A DNA stretch of 64,000 bases from Dinoroseobacter sp049800835 (lineage in GTDB: Bacteria > Pseudomonadota > Alphaproteobacteria > Rhodobacterales > Rhodobacteraceae). The notes below the pieces were generated by a model that did no database searches, was not told the DNA's origin, and saw only the letters and a program-made list of their open reading frames with translations. This document shows positions 28,117-36,936 of this stretch, one piece after another. The stretch lies in the NCBI RefSeq assembly GCF_049800835.1, contig NZ_JBNAFU010000001.1, forward strand, positions 1,441,347 to 1,505,346. Direction: 5' to 3'. Every line of letters starts with the position of its first letter. Positions within the stretch are counted from its first letter, which is position 1. The position numbers were made by a program, and so were the translations under genes.

Positions 28117-29052
28117 ATGCCACGCATCCTGTTCGCCGCCGCCGAGGCCCGGTGGGCGCAGTACGAAGCCCCCCTGCGCACCGCACTGGCCGAAGCAGGA
28201 ATAGAAGCCCGGCTGGACTGCGACGCCTCCGCTCCCGAAACCGTCGATTACATGATCTTTGCTCCGAACGGCGCGATTGAGGATTTTCGTCCCTTTTGCA
28301 GCTTGAAGGCGGTGCTGAACCTCTGGGCCGGTGTGGAAGATGTGGTGGGCAACCCGACGCTGACCGTGCCACTGGCCCGGATGGTCGATACAGGGCTGAC
28401 CGAGGGCATGGTGGAATGGTGCGTGGGCCAGACCCTCCGTCACCACTTGGGCCTTGATCGCCAGATCACCACGCAAGACGGGGTGTGGCGGCATTTCGAC
28501 TGGATTCCCCCGCTGGCGCGCAATCGCAAGGTCTGTGTTCTGGGGCTCGGTGCACTCGGCAGTGCCGTTGCGCGGACGCTGGTCTCGCTCAACTTTCAGG
28601 TCAGCGGCTACAGTCGCAGCCCCAAGCAGATCGACGGGGTCACCTGTTTCAGCGGGGCTGACATGACAGAAGCCCTGCGCGATGCCGAGATCGCGATTGC
28701 GCTTTTCCCGTATACCCCGGCAACTGACAGTATCCTTGACGCAGATGCGTTCGCGGCCATGGCGCATGGCGGGGTAATCCTGAACCCGGGGCGCGGCGGA
28801 TTGATCGATGACGCGGCGTTGCTTGCGGCACTGGACTCAGGCCAGATCGGGCAGGCGACGCTGGATGTGTTCCGTACCGAGCCGCTGCCACCGGATCACG
28901 CCTACTGGGCACATCCGAAGGTGACAGTGACCCCGCACATCGCGTCTGAGACGCGGCCCGAAACGGCGGCGCGCGTGATTGTCGAGAACATCCGACGGGG
29001 CGAGGCAGGCCTGCCGTTCATCAACCTCGTGGACCGCGTGGCAGGATACTGA
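28117..29052 (+). CDS. D-2-hydroxyacid dehydrogenase (GhrA-like)
   Basis: The 311-residue NAD(P)-linked enzyme resembles GhrA-type glyoxylate/hydroxypyruvate reductases. The Rossmann motif is CVLGLGALGSAVARTL, then the short GYSRSPKQ after strand 2 (Ser-Arg-Ser, which favours NADPH), LNPGRGGLID (catalytic Arg), DVFRTEPLP (catalytic Glu) and VTPHIASETRPE (catalytic His). It starts 3 bases after rodA with its ribosome site in the rodA end, so it may be cotranscribed with the elongasome operon without a functional link. Confidence 0.9.
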   Translation: MPRILFAAAEARWAQYEAPLRTALAEAGIEARLDCDASAPETVDYMIFAPNGAIEDFRPFCSLKAVLNLWAGVEDVVGNPTLTVPLARMVDTGLTEGMVEWCVGQTLRHHLGLDRQITTQDGVWRHFDWIPPLARNRKVCVLGLGALGSAVARTLVSLNFQVSGYSRSPKQIDGVTCFSGADMTEALRDAEIAIALFPYTPATDSILDADAFAAMAHGGVILNPGRGGLIDDAALLAALDSGQIGQATLDVFRTEPLPPDHAYWAHPKVTVTPHIASETRPETAARVIVENIRRGEAGLPFINLVDRVAGY

Positions 29053-29055
29053 AGC

Positions 29056-29850
29056 TCAACGCAGCTTGGGTGGACGCGCCGGATCCATGCCCGGATTGGC
29101 GCCGGGCGTCTGCACGGCTCCATCCGGGAATTGGGGCAGATCGAACCGCAGCCCATGCCGGGCGCTCCGCGCTGCTGACGGGTCTGAGGCCTTGAGGAAG
29201 GTCACATCCATTTCTCCTGCCTCGATGCCGGAAAACACCAGAGCCTCGCGCGCGGCCTGCGCCAACCCCTCCTCCGCGCCGGGGACTGGATCAACGAAGG
29301 CCAGCAGATGCCCGCGCCGCCCATCCGCATACCTGACGCCCACCAGATAGGCGCAGTGCGCCAGCCCCGCGGCCATCGCCAGCTTGGTATCCAGGGCAGT
29401 GATCAGCACCTCTGGCAGGCCCACAGGGGCGGAGATTTCCTGTGGCAGCGCCTCTTCGGGTTCGTGGTCATGGGCAACGGTCGCAGCAAGCCAGCTGACA
29501 GCGTCAGGCGGCAGCAGCATGGCGGACGGGGCGACCTCGAGGTTCAGACCGAGCCCCAGCGATTGTTCTGTCAGCAACGTCGCAAGAGCCCGCCCAGACA
29601 GTGCCGCATAGGGAGCAGGGCCACCTGTAAAACTTGTCAGACGTTCCTCCCGGTCGAATGCCAGAACGAAGGTATGCGCCTCCACCGGGAAAAGCCGCGG
29701 CGTCACGTTGTCCCCTTGGGCCTCAGCCGACAGAAGCAGGAAGAGTTCTGCATCCGCAAGGCGTTCGTAGAAGCGCAGGCGGACGGTGTCATCCTCGGGT
29801 GCGCTCTCCATCGCGGCATGGGCCGTGTCGAGCGGGGTTTGATCCGTCAT
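29056..29850 (-). CDS. SseB family protein
   Basis: The 264-residue protein has the SseB N-terminal region (TVRLRFYERLADAELFLLL, then VEAHTFVLAFDREERLTSF) and a second half with MAAGLAHCAYLVGVRYADGR resembling the SseB C-terminal domain. SseB-like proteins are cytoplasmic and have no agreed enzymatic role. Its ATG overlaps the stop of the uracil-DNA-glycosylase-like gene by 4 bases, so the two are coupled. It is convergent with the dehydrogenase gene. Confidence 0.85.
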   Translation of the reverse strand: MTDQTPLDTAHAAMESAPEDDTVRLRFYERLADAELFLLLSAEAQGDNVTPRLFPVEAHTFVLAFDREERLTSFTGGPAPYAALSGRALATLLTEQSLGLGLNLEVAPSAMLLPPDAVSWLAATVAHDHEPEEALPQEISAPVGLPEVLITALDTKLAMAAGLAHCAYLVGVRYADGRRGHLLAFVDPVPGAEEGLAQAAREALVFSGIEAGEMDVTFLKASDPSAARSARHGLRFDLPQFPDGAVQTPGANPGMDPARPPKLR

Positions 29851-30443
29851 GCAAGCTCCTCAGCGATGCGGCTGCGCAATTCGGGCAGCAGGTCGGTCGT
29901 GAACCAAGGGTTTTTACGAAGCCATCCGGTATTGCGCCACGACGGGTGCGGCAAGGGGATCACCTCGGGCACAAAGTCGCGCCACGCCGCTACGGTCGCA
30001 GTCACGCCGCCACGCGCCGCTGCACCCAGATGCCATTTCTGCGCGTAGCCGCCGATCAACAGGGTCAGGCGGATGTCGGGCAACCCCTCCATGACCGAGG
30101 CGCGCCATGTTTTTGCGCAGATCGGTGGCGGCGGCAGATCGGCGCCCTTCGCGTTGTAGCCCGGAAAACAGAACGCCATCGGCACAATGGCGATGCGGCT
30201 GCGGTCATAGAACGTGGCCTCATCCAGACCCAACCACGCCCTGAGACGGACGCCCGACGGGTCCATGAAGGGCTTGCCCGCTTTGTGCACCTTCATCCCC
30301 GGCGCCTGCCCTGCAATCAGCACCCGCGCCCCCGGTGCAAACCAGACCACCGGTTTGGGGTGGTGACGGGTCTGGGTGGCCGCAAACCGATCGGCGCAGA
30401 TCGCACAGGTGCTGAGGTCATGGGCGAGCGGATGTGTTTCCAT
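29847..30443 (-). CDS. Uracil-DNA glycosylase superfamily protein
   Basis: The 198-residue protein has VLIAGQAPGMKVHKAGKPFM, in which GQAPG is the motif 1 variant, then a segment VPMAFCFPGYNAKGADLPPP, and LPHPSWRNTGW near the C-terminus as the motif with the second catalytic residue. The N-terminal CAICADRF pair of Cys resembles the metal-binding end seen in some family members. It probably removes damaged bases or belongs to the non-canonical family; true activity is unproven. It precedes the SseB gene and is divergent from arsR-like. Confidence 0.82.
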   Translation of the reverse strand: METHPLAHDLSTCAICADRFAATQTRHHPKPVVWFAPGARVLIAGQAPGMKVHKAGKPFMDPSGVRLRAWLGLDEATFYDRSRIAIVPMAFCFPGYNAKGADLPPPPICAKTWRASVMEGLPDIRLTLLIGGYAQKWHLGAAARGGVTATVAAWRDFVPEVIPLPHPSWRNTGWLRKNPWFTTDLLPELRSRIAEELA

Positions 30444-30501
30444 CCCCCGGAGCTAGGCCATTGGTCGCAACGCGGCAATCGGGACTTGATTATTTCGACA
30501 T

Positions 30502-30517
30502 TTCTATAATTATAGAA
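30502..30517. promoter_or_regulatory. Perfect 16-bp palindrome / -10 element upstream of ArsR gene
   Basis: TTCTATAATTATAGAA is a perfect palindrome ending 2 bases before the ATG of the ArsR-type regulator. It contains TATAAT (30505-30510), a consensus -10 box. Position and symmetry fit an ArsR/SmtB operator overlapping the promoter, so the regulator would repress itself and the permease. No good -35 at 17 bp was found. Confidence 0.7.
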
Positions 30518-30519
30518 TT

Positions 30520-30861
30520 ATGGAAGCGATATCGACTCATCTGCCCGATCAGAACCTTCAGGACGCGGCGGAGGCATTTGCCGCTCTGGGGGCGCCGCAG
30601 CGTTTGTCCGTCTTGCTGACCCTTGTGCGCGCGGGGCCGACGGGACTGTCCATCGGCGCCTTGGGCGCGCGGGTGGGCGTGACCGGTTCGACCCTGACGC
30701 ACCATGTCAAGGCACTGGTGCAGGCCGGTCTGGTGGCACAGGTGCGCGAAGGACGCGTGATCCGCTGTACGGTCGTCTTCGGCCGGGTCGAGGCGTTGTC
30801 GGACTTCCTGCTGGCGCAGTGTTGCGCCGATACCGCGCAAACGGAGCATACCCATGGCTAA
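30520..30861 (+). CDS. ArsR/SmtB-family metal-responsive repressor
   Basis: The 113-residue winged-helix protein has AAEAFAALGAPQRLSVLLTL, then LGARVGVTGSTLTHHVKALV as the HTH and VREGRVIRCTVVFGRV as the wing. The C-terminus QCCADTAQTEHTHG has two Cys and two His, a likely metal or metalloid sensor site. The start is 2 bases after an operator-like palindrome and has no ribosome site, which suggests leaderless translation. The permease gene overlaps its end by 8 bases (ATGGCTAA), so they form one unit. Confidence 0.9.
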   Translation: MEAISTHLPDQNLQDAAEAFAALGAPQRLSVLLTLVRAGPTGLSIGALGARVGVTGSTLTHHVKALVQAGLVAQVREGRVIRCTVVFGRVEALSDFLLAQCCADTAQTEHTHG

Positions 30862-31912
30862 CACCCAAACCGAGCCGGATCTTGCCCCTGCAACGGTGCG
30901 CAAACCTTGGTGGCGCGCGCTGTCGGGGCTGGACGCGGCCGCAGCCCTGATCGTGCTGATCCCGGCAGTTCTGTTGTTTGTGGACCGCGCGGCGCTGCCG
31001 CCGGTTCTGGCGGAAACCGCGGCTAGTTTTGCCCATACGCTGCCCTTCATCCTGTTCGCCGTGGCGGTGGTGGCGTATTTGCGGGCCGCGGGCGCCACGA
31101 CCCTGTTGGCCAAGGTGTTCCAGGGGCATGAATCGCGCATGATCTTTCTCGCCGCGGTCTTTGGCGGGCTGTCGCCGTTTTGCTCGTGTGAGGTGATCCC
31201 CTTCGTCGCGGCCTTGCTGGCGGTCGGGGCCCCCTTGTCCGCGGTCATGGCGTTCTGGCTCGCCTCCCCCCTGATGGATCCGGCGATGTTTCTGGTGACA
31301 GCGGGCACGCTCGGGGTCGACTTCGCCCTCGCCAAAACCGGGTTTGCCATCGCCATCGGCCTCGGTGGCGGCTTTGCCGTCAAGGCTCTTTCGGGCAGCG
31401 CGCTCTACAGTGATCCGCTCAAGGAGCAACCAAAGTCGGCCTGCTGTGGATGCGGTCCTTCCCCGTTCGAGGGCACACCGAACTGGCGGTTCTGGCAGGA
31501 GGCACCACGCCGCGATGAGTTCACGTCTGTCGCGCGAGACAACCTGATATTCCTCGGCAAATGGCTGCTCCTCGCCTATTTGTTGCAATCACTAATGATC
31601 CGTTACGTCCCGGCGGACTGGATTGCGAACACCCTGGGCGGCGACGGAGCATGGCCGATCGTGATGGGTGCGCTTGTCGGGGGACCGGCCTATCTGAACG
31701 GCTATGCGGCCGTACCGCTGGTCGCTGGATTGCTGGAACAGGGCATGGCCCCGGGCGCGGCGATGTCCTTCGTGATCGCGGGCGGCGTCAGCTGCATCCC
31801 TGCCGCTGTCGCCGTCTGGGCGCTGGTGAAACCGCGCGTGTTCGCATCCTACATCGCGTTCGCGCTGATCGGCGCGCTGGTCGCAGGCTTTGGGTGGGCG
31901 GCGCTGGCCTGA
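30854..31912 (+). CDS. Permease of the ArsP/UPF0718 (PF03773-like) family
   Basis: The 352-residue membrane protein has about eight to ten helices in two halves. FGGLSPFCSCEVIPFVAALL carries the CxC motif typical of this permease family, and the matching segment in the second half is GGVSCIPAAVAVW. The connecting loop is Cys-rich (SACCGCGPSPF). Related members export trivalent organoarsenicals (ArsP) or divalent metals (Cu/Zn, SO_0444 type); the specificity cannot be told. It is under the ArsR-type gene upstream, so export of a toxic metal or metalloid on induction is a fair inference. Confidence 0.87.
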   Translation: MANTQTEPDLAPATVRKPWWRALSGLDAAAALIVLIPAVLLFVDRAALPPVLAETAASFAHTLPFILFAVAVVAYLRAAGATTLLAKVFQGHESRMIFLAAVFGGLSPFCSCEVIPFVAALLAVGAPLSAVMAFWLASPLMDPAMFLVTAGTLGVDFALAKTGFAIAIGLGGGFAVKALSGSALYSDPLKEQPKSACCGCGPSPFEGTPNWRFWQEAPRRDEFTSVARDNLIFLGKWLLLAYLLQSLMIRYVPADWIANTLGGDGAWPIVMGALVGGPAYLNGYAAVPLVAGLLEQGMAPGAAMSFVIAGGVSCIPAAVAVWALVKPRVFASYIAFALIGALVAGFGWAALA

Positions 31913-32142
31913 CCTGCAAGTGACCCTGGGTCAGCGCCAACTTGCCGACCCCGGGCGAACTCATGCAGACCTGTTGCGCAGCATACCGCGCAGGCGGTAC
32001 AGCTTGCGCATTGGAGTAGATATTGCGCTTACCTTTTTTACCGATTTTGTTACAAGTGTCGGCAAATGATGCGGGATGGGCAGGACAGCCTTAACCCGCA
32101 GGGCAGTATTCAAACCGAGGTTTGAGGCACGAGGCGACCACG

Positions 32143-32802
32143 GTGATCGAATTCGATCAAGTCAGTAAGTCTTTCTGGACAGGCACGCAGCGCAAAGTCA
32201 TTCTCGACGATGCGTCTTTTCGCGTGGAACCGGGCAATTCTCTCGGTATTCTGGCCAAGAATGGCACTGGCAAGACGACCCTGATCAACATGATGGCCGG
32301 GCTGGAACGACCGGACGAAGGCCATATCCGCCGCAAGGGGCGCATTTCGTTTCCCCTGGGCTTCATGGGTGGGGTCAAGGGCAACCTGACCGGGGTTGAA
32401 AATTCTCGTTACATTGCAAAACTCTATCACCTCGACGAAGACTACGTTGAGGCGTTTTGCAGGTATCTGTCAGGCATTGACGAGTATTTCGAGATGCCGC
32501 TCGGCACCTACAGCGCGGGGATGCGAGCCCGGTTTTCCTTTGCCCTCCTGATGGCGCTGGATTTTGATTTCTACCTGATCGACGAAGGGATGCCAGCGAC
32601 CCTCGATGTCGGATTTAACAAGCGCGCTGGTACTGTCATGAAGGAGCGCCTTGAACGCGCCACCGTTGTGATCGTGTCGCATGAAACAAGCGTATTGGAA
32701 AAGTTCTGCTCGTCCGCGGGCGTCTTGCAGAACGGCAAACTCTTCATGTTCGATTCTCTCGAAGAAGCAAAAAGGCTCTATGACTATGAAGCCGACGGTT
32801 AA
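32143..32802 (+). CDS. KpsT-like capsule/polysaccharide ABC transporter ATPase
   Basis: The 219-residue ATPase is of the polysaccharide-export type: Walker A reads LAKNGTGKTTLI (first Gly of the usual GxNGxGK replaced by Ala), the signature is YSAGMRARFSFA rather than LSGGQ, Walker B is FYLIDEGMPATLD and the H-loop VSHE. These match KpsT/BexA features. A GTG start at 32143 with CGAGG 8 bases upstream is favoured over the TTG at 32122. No KpsM permease is adjacent. The KpsE-like gene follows with an overlap, supporting an export complex whose permease is encoded elsewhere. Confidence 0.87.
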   Translation: MIEFDQVSKSFWTGTQRKVILDDASFRVEPGNSLGILAKNGTGKTTLINMMAGLERPDEGHIRRKGRISFPLGFMGGVKGNLTGVENSRYIAKLYHLDEDYVEAFCRYLSGIDEYFEMPLGTYSAGMRARFSFALLMALDFDFYLIDEGMPATLDVGFNKRAGTVMKERLERATVVIVSHETSVLEKFCSSAGVLQNGKLFMFDSLEEAKRLYDYEADG

Positions 32803-34537
32803 GAAATTTCGGATCCGGCGTTCGGACGTCGCCAATTCGCTTGCACGCCAGACGACGGCACCGCAGGCAAAGGCGCAACAGGCTGCGGCGCAAAAACCCG
32901 CTGCGGACCCGGCAAGCAAGGCCGCCCCCGGCCCCCGAACCACCGCAAACCCCGCCCCGGCAAAGCCCGCTTCGGGCAACCGCGAGACCAAAGCCGACGC
33001 GAAAATGCAGACGGCGATGAACGCCGCCAAAACCGGCCCTGCCCCAAACGCAAAGCCCAAACGTCCCGCCCAGCGCCCACAAGCCGGGGCTGGCCAGGCC
33101 AGGCCCAAGGCCGATGCAAAAGGCGCACCGACCGACGCCGATATCCTTGCCGAAGGTCTGACCGGGCGTCAGTTGCGCATCGCACGTCGGGTCGCCTTGC
33201 GCCACGGGCTCAAGCCGGAGACCGACCTTGATGCGGTGCGCATGTTGCGGGCGCAGGGGATCGACCCGTTCACGCGCGATTCCATCCTCGACCTCGTGGC
33301 AGACAAGAAAAAGGTGAACCTGCCCACGACGGTGCCGGACAATCAGGTGCCCGCGCCGCAGGTGCAGACCGAAGCCGATATCGCCCGCGAAGTAGAAAAG
33401 ATCCAGAAAGGCATCGCCCAGCGCCGCCGCCGCCGGGTCGGTTTCCTTGCCGCGCGCCTTGCTGCATTTGTCTTTCTGCCGACGCTGGTCGCCGGGATCT
33501 ACTATTTCCTGATCGCCACCCCGATGTTCGCAACGCATTCAGAATTCATCATCCAGCAGGCCGACGCACAAAGCGCCGGGGCACAGGGCGGCTTCGGCGG
33601 CATTCTGGGTGCGGGCGGAGGGCTTGCCACGACACAGGATGCCGTGACGGTCCAGAGTTATCTGACCTCTCGCGAGGCGATGCTGCGGTTGAACGAAGAT
33701 CACGGGTTCAAGGACCACTTTTCCTCCCCCGAGATCGACTTCTTGCAGCGTCTCGCGCCCGACGCGTCGAATGAAGACGCGTTCAAACTTTACAAGGACC
33801 GCGTGATCATTGGCTTCGATCCAACCGAAGGCATCGTGAAGATGGAGGTGATCGCAGCCACGCCAGAGGTCAGTCACGCATTTTCTACCGCGCTCATTTC
33901 CTATGCCGAAGAGCAGGTCGACAACCTCACGCAGCGCTTGCGCGAGGACCAGATGAGCGGCGCGCGCGAAAGCTACGAGGATGCCGAGAACAAGGTTCGC
34001 GCCGCGCAGGAGCGGGTGCTTGAGTTGCAGGAAACGCGCGGCGTTCTGAGCGCCGATCTGGAAGCGTCATCGCAGATGCAGCAGATTTCCACCTTCGAGA
34101 CACAGCTCAACCTTGAGAAGCTGCGCCTTCAGGAGCTTCTGCAGAATGCCTCTCCGAACTCTGCTCGTGCGACGGTTGTTGCGGGGAATATCGAACGCCT
34201 CGAAGCCCTGATCTCGCAGCTGCGTGCCGAGATGACTGATGGCGTGGATGGCCAGGCGTCTCTAGCGCGGGTCTCGGGCGAGTTGGTGATCGCGCAGGCC
34301 GATCTGGAGACACGTCAATCGATGCTCAGCCAGTCGCTTCAGCAGCTGGAGATGGCGCGGATTGAAGCCAACCGGCAGGTCCGGTATCTGTCTCTCGGTG
34401 TGCGGCCAATTGCACCGGACGAGGCCAGCTATCCAAGGGCTCTGGAAAACACTTTCCTTGCGTTTCTTGTCTTTGCGGGCATTTATCTGATGGTGTCGCT
34501 GACCGCCTCAGTGCTTCGAGAGCAAGTATCGGGATAG
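32786..34537 (+). CDS. KpsE/BexC-like capsule export inner membrane protein
   Basis: The 583-residue polysaccharide co-polymerase-like protein has two membrane helices: VGFLAARLAAFVFLPTLVAG (about residues 218-237) and ENTFLAFLVFAGIYLMVSLT (about 551-570), bracketing a periplasmic domain with long coiled coil (EDAENKVRAAQERVLELQET and on). KpsE spans the periplasm between the KpsMT transporter and KpsD. The unusual part is a cytoplasmic N-terminal extension of about 210 residues, rich in Ala, Pro, Lys and Gln. The start could be ATG 32780 or 32786; both overlap the kpsT-like gene. kdsA begins 1 base after the stop. Confidence 0.85.
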   Translation: MKPTVKKFRIRRSDVANSLARQTTAPQAKAQQAAAQKPAADPASKAAPGPRTTANPAPAKPASGNRETKADAKMQTAMNAAKTGPAPNAKPKRPAQRPQAGAGQARPKADAKGAPTDADILAEGLTGRQLRIARRVALRHGLKPETDLDAVRMLRAQGIDPFTRDSILDLVADKKKVNLPTTVPDNQVPAPQVQTEADIAREVEKIQKGIAQRRRRRVGFLAARLAAFVFLPTLVAGIYYFLIATPMFATHSEFIIQQADAQSAGAQGGFGGILGAGGGLATTQDAVTVQSYLTSREAMLRLNEDHGFKDHFSSPEIDFLQRLAPDASNEDAFKLYKDRVIIGFDPTEGIVKMEVIAATPEVSHAFSTALISYAEEQVDNLTQRLREDQMSGARESYEDAENKVRAAQERVLELQETRGVLSADLEASSQMQQISTFETQLNLEKLRLQELLQNASPNSARATVVAGNIERLEALISQLRAEMTDGVDGQASLARVSGELVIAQADLETRQSMLSQSLQQLEMARIEANRQVRYLSLGVRPIAPDEASYPRALENTFLAFLVFAGIYLMVSLTASVLREQVSG

Positions 34538-34538
34538 T

Positions 34539-35372
34539 ATGAAAACCATAGACCTGCGCGGGCTGGAAATCGGCAACGATCTGCCTTTGACGATCATTGC
34601 CGGTCCCTGCCAGCTGGAAAGCCGCAGCCACGCTTTGGAGATTGCCGAAGCCATGCGGGCGGCTTGCGCCGACGCCGGGGCCGGGTACGTGTTCAAGGCC
34701 TCCTATGACAAGGCAAACCGGACGTCCGTTTCCGGCATGCGGGGCTTGGGCATGTCCGACGGTCTGGAGATCCTGGCCGACATCCGCAGCACGCTCAACG
34801 TGCCCGTGCTGACCGACGTACACGCCCCCGATCAGTGCGCGCCAGCGGCGCAGGCCGTCGATATCCTGCAAATCCCTGCCTTTCTGTGCCGTCAGACAGA
34901 CCTGCTGCTGGCCGCAGGCAAAACCGGCGCGGTGATCAACATCAAGAAGGGCCAGTTTCTGGCCCCCTGGGATATGGCCAACGTCGCCGCGAAGGTTGCC
35001 TCGACAGGCAATGACAGGATCCTGCTGACCGAACGCGGGGCATCTTTTGGCTACAACACGCTCGTGACCGACATGCGCAGTCTGCCCACGATGATGCGTA
35101 CAGGCTACCCGGTGGTGATGGACGCCACCCATTCGGTGCAACAACCCGGCGGTCAGGGCACTTCGTCCGGGGGGCAACGCGAATTCGCACCGGTGATGGC
35201 CCGCGCCGCCGTCAGCCTGGGCATCGCAGCCGTATTCATCGAGACGCACCCCGACCCGGACAACGCCCCGTCTGACGGGCCGAACATGATCGCCCTGACG
35301 GACATGCCCGGGCTGGTCCGAAGCCTCATGCGGTTCGACCGACTCGCAAAAGAAGATCCCTTGCGGGTCTAA
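34539..35372 (+). CDS. kdsA: 3-deoxy-8-phosphooctulonate synthase (KDO-8-P synthase)
   Basis: The 277-residue enzyme condenses arabinose-5-phosphate with phosphoenolpyruvate to KDO-8-phosphate for LPS and Kdo-linked capsules. The family features are present: IAGPCQLESRSHALEIAEA, KASYDKANRTSVSG, the PVLTDVHAPDQ stretch, LLTERGASFGYN and MDATHSVQQPGG, with IETHPDPDNAPSDG at the C-terminal end. It sits between capsule export genes and a phosphomannomutase, fitting surface-polysaccharide assembly. Spacing of 1 base to the gene before implies an operon. Confidence 0.97.
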   Translation: MKTIDLRGLEIGNDLPLTIIAGPCQLESRSHALEIAEAMRAACADAGAGYVFKASYDKANRTSVSGMRGLGMSDGLEILADIRSTLNVPVLTDVHAPDQCAPAAQAVDILQIPAFLCRQTDLLLAAGKTGAVINIKKGQFLAPWDMANVAAKVASTGNDRILLTERGASFGYNTLVTDMRSLPTMMRTGYPVVMDATHSVQQPGGQGTSSGGQREFAPVMARAAVSLGIAAVFIETHPDPDNAPSDGPNMIALTDMPGLVRSLMRFDRLAKEDPLRV

Positions 35373-35390
35373 GCTATCAAGGACCCCGAC

Positions 35391-36887
35391 ATGACCACAC
35401 CGCTTGCTGACGTTGCCCAGAACACCTGGGAGTTTCTGCTTGAGCCGATGATCAAACCAACCGGGTTTCGAGAGTATGACGCGCGCTGGCGTTTCCCTGA
35501 CGAGATCAATCTGCCCGGCGTCACCGCTCTGGGACTTGGCCTTGGCACTCAGATACACCGCCGCGGGATCAAGCCTGAGATCGCGGTTGGCAACGATTAT
35601 CGCGACTATTCGCTGTCGGTGAAGAACGCCCTGATGATCGGCCTGATGCAAGCCGGGATCACGGTTCGTGACATTGGCCCCGCACTCAGCCCCATGGCGT
35701 ATTTCAGCCAGTTCTTCCTCGATGTACCTGCGGTCGCGATGGTCACCGCATCGCACAACCCGAACGGCTGGACTGGGGTCAAGATGGGGTTCGACCGCCC
35801 CCTGACCCACGGCCCGGAGGAAATGTCCGAACTGCGTGACATCGTGCTGGGTGGCCAGGGTGTGCCCCGTGCGGGTGGCGCCATCAGCAGGGTAGACGGG
35901 ATCGAAGAGGCATATATCGCCGACCTCGTCGGGGATTTTCGCCTGTCACGCCCTTTGAAGGTTGTCTGCGCGACTGGCAACGGGACGGCCGGACGGTTTG
36001 CGCCTGCGATCCTCGAACGGCTGGGCGCCGACGTAGTGCCGCTGCACACGGACCTTGATTACACCTTTCCGACCTATAACCCGAACCCCGAAGCGCTGGA
36101 AATGCTGCACGACATGGCTGCGGCCGTAAAAGCCTCCGGCGCCGACTTTGCGCTCGGGTTCGACGGGGACGGGGATCGCTGCGGTCTGGTCGATGACGAA
36201 GGCGAAGAGATTTTTGCCGACAAGGTCGGGGTTATCATGGCCCGTGATCTGGCCAAGCTCTACCCCGGCGCAACCTTCGTTGCAGATGTCAAATCAACGG
36301 GCCTGTTCGCGTCCGACCCCGAGTTGATCAAGAACGGCGTGAAGGCGGATTACTGGAAAACCGGGCACAGCCACATGAAGCGCCGCGTGAAGGAGATCGG
36401 CGCGCTCGCCGGGTTTGAAAAATCCGGGCATTACTTTCTCGCGCACCCGATCGGGCGCGGATATGACTGCGGCATGCGGGTCGCGGTCGAGTTCTGCAAG
36501 CTGATGGACCGCAACCCCGGGCGCAGCGTTTCAGACCTGCGCAGGGCTCTTCCGAAAACATGGTCCACGCCCACGATGTCGCCTTTCTGCCCGGACACCG
36601 AGAAATACGACGTCCTCGCGCGGATCGTGGCCAAGATCGAAGACCACGCAGCCAGAGGCGGCAAGATTGGCGGACGGGGCATCTCTGGCATCGTGACCGT
36701 GAACGGCGCGCGCGTAATGCTTGATAACGGCGCATGGGGACTGGTCCGCGCGTCGTCCAATACCCCCAATCTGGTCGTGGTATGCGAAAGCCCCGAGAGC
36801 GATGCGGAAATGCGCGCGATATTCAATGACCTCGACGCGATCGTGCAAACCGAGGACGCGGTCGGCGAGTACGATCAGAAAATCTGA
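35391..36887 (+). CDS. Phosphomannomutase/phosphoglucomutase
   Basis: The 498-residue alpha-D-phosphohexomutase interconverts sugar 1- and 6-phosphates, giving mannose-1-P or glucose-1-P for nucleotide sugars. The phosphoserine loop is TASHNPNGWTGVK, the Mg-binding loop GFDGDGDRCG, and the sugar-binding loop FEKSGHYFLAHP. It follows kdsA by 18 bases and so closes the polysaccharide cluster. The length is longer than typical ManB (about 450-460), mainly at the N-terminus. The specific hexose is not determined by the sequence. Confidence 0.93.
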   Translation: MTTPLADVAQNTWEFLLEPMIKPTGFREYDARWRFPDEINLPGVTALGLGLGTQIHRRGIKPEIAVGNDYRDYSLSVKNALMIGLMQAGITVRDIGPALSPMAYFSQFFLDVPAVAMVTASHNPNGWTGVKMGFDRPLTHGPEEMSELRDIVLGGQGVPRAGGAISRVDGIEEAYIADLVGDFRLSRPLKVVCATGNGTAGRFAPAILERLGADVVPLHTDLDYTFPTYNPNPEALEMLHDMAAAVKASGADFALGFDGDGDRCGLVDDEGEEIFADKVGVIMARDLAKLYPGATFVADVKSTGLFASDPELIKNGVKADYWKTGHSHMKRRVKEIGALAGFEKSGHYFLAHPIGRGYDCGMRVAVEFCKLMDRNPGRSVSDLRRALPKTWSTPTMSPFCPDTEKYDVLARIVAKIEDHAARGGKIGGRGISGIVTVNGARVMLDNGAWGLVRASSNTPNLVVVCESPESDAEMRAIFNDLDAIVQTEDAVGEYDQKI

Positions 36888-36936
36888 AACCATCCGGGTC
36901 AGGTCTGTTTCCGGTAGATTTTTTTGGCGAAAGGTC

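Noticed and set aside
31921..31933. 13-bp palindrome TGACCCTGGGTCA after the ArsR-controlled permease
   Set aside because: Short, no T-tract, no evident match to a known operator; not enough to call a terminator or regulatory site.
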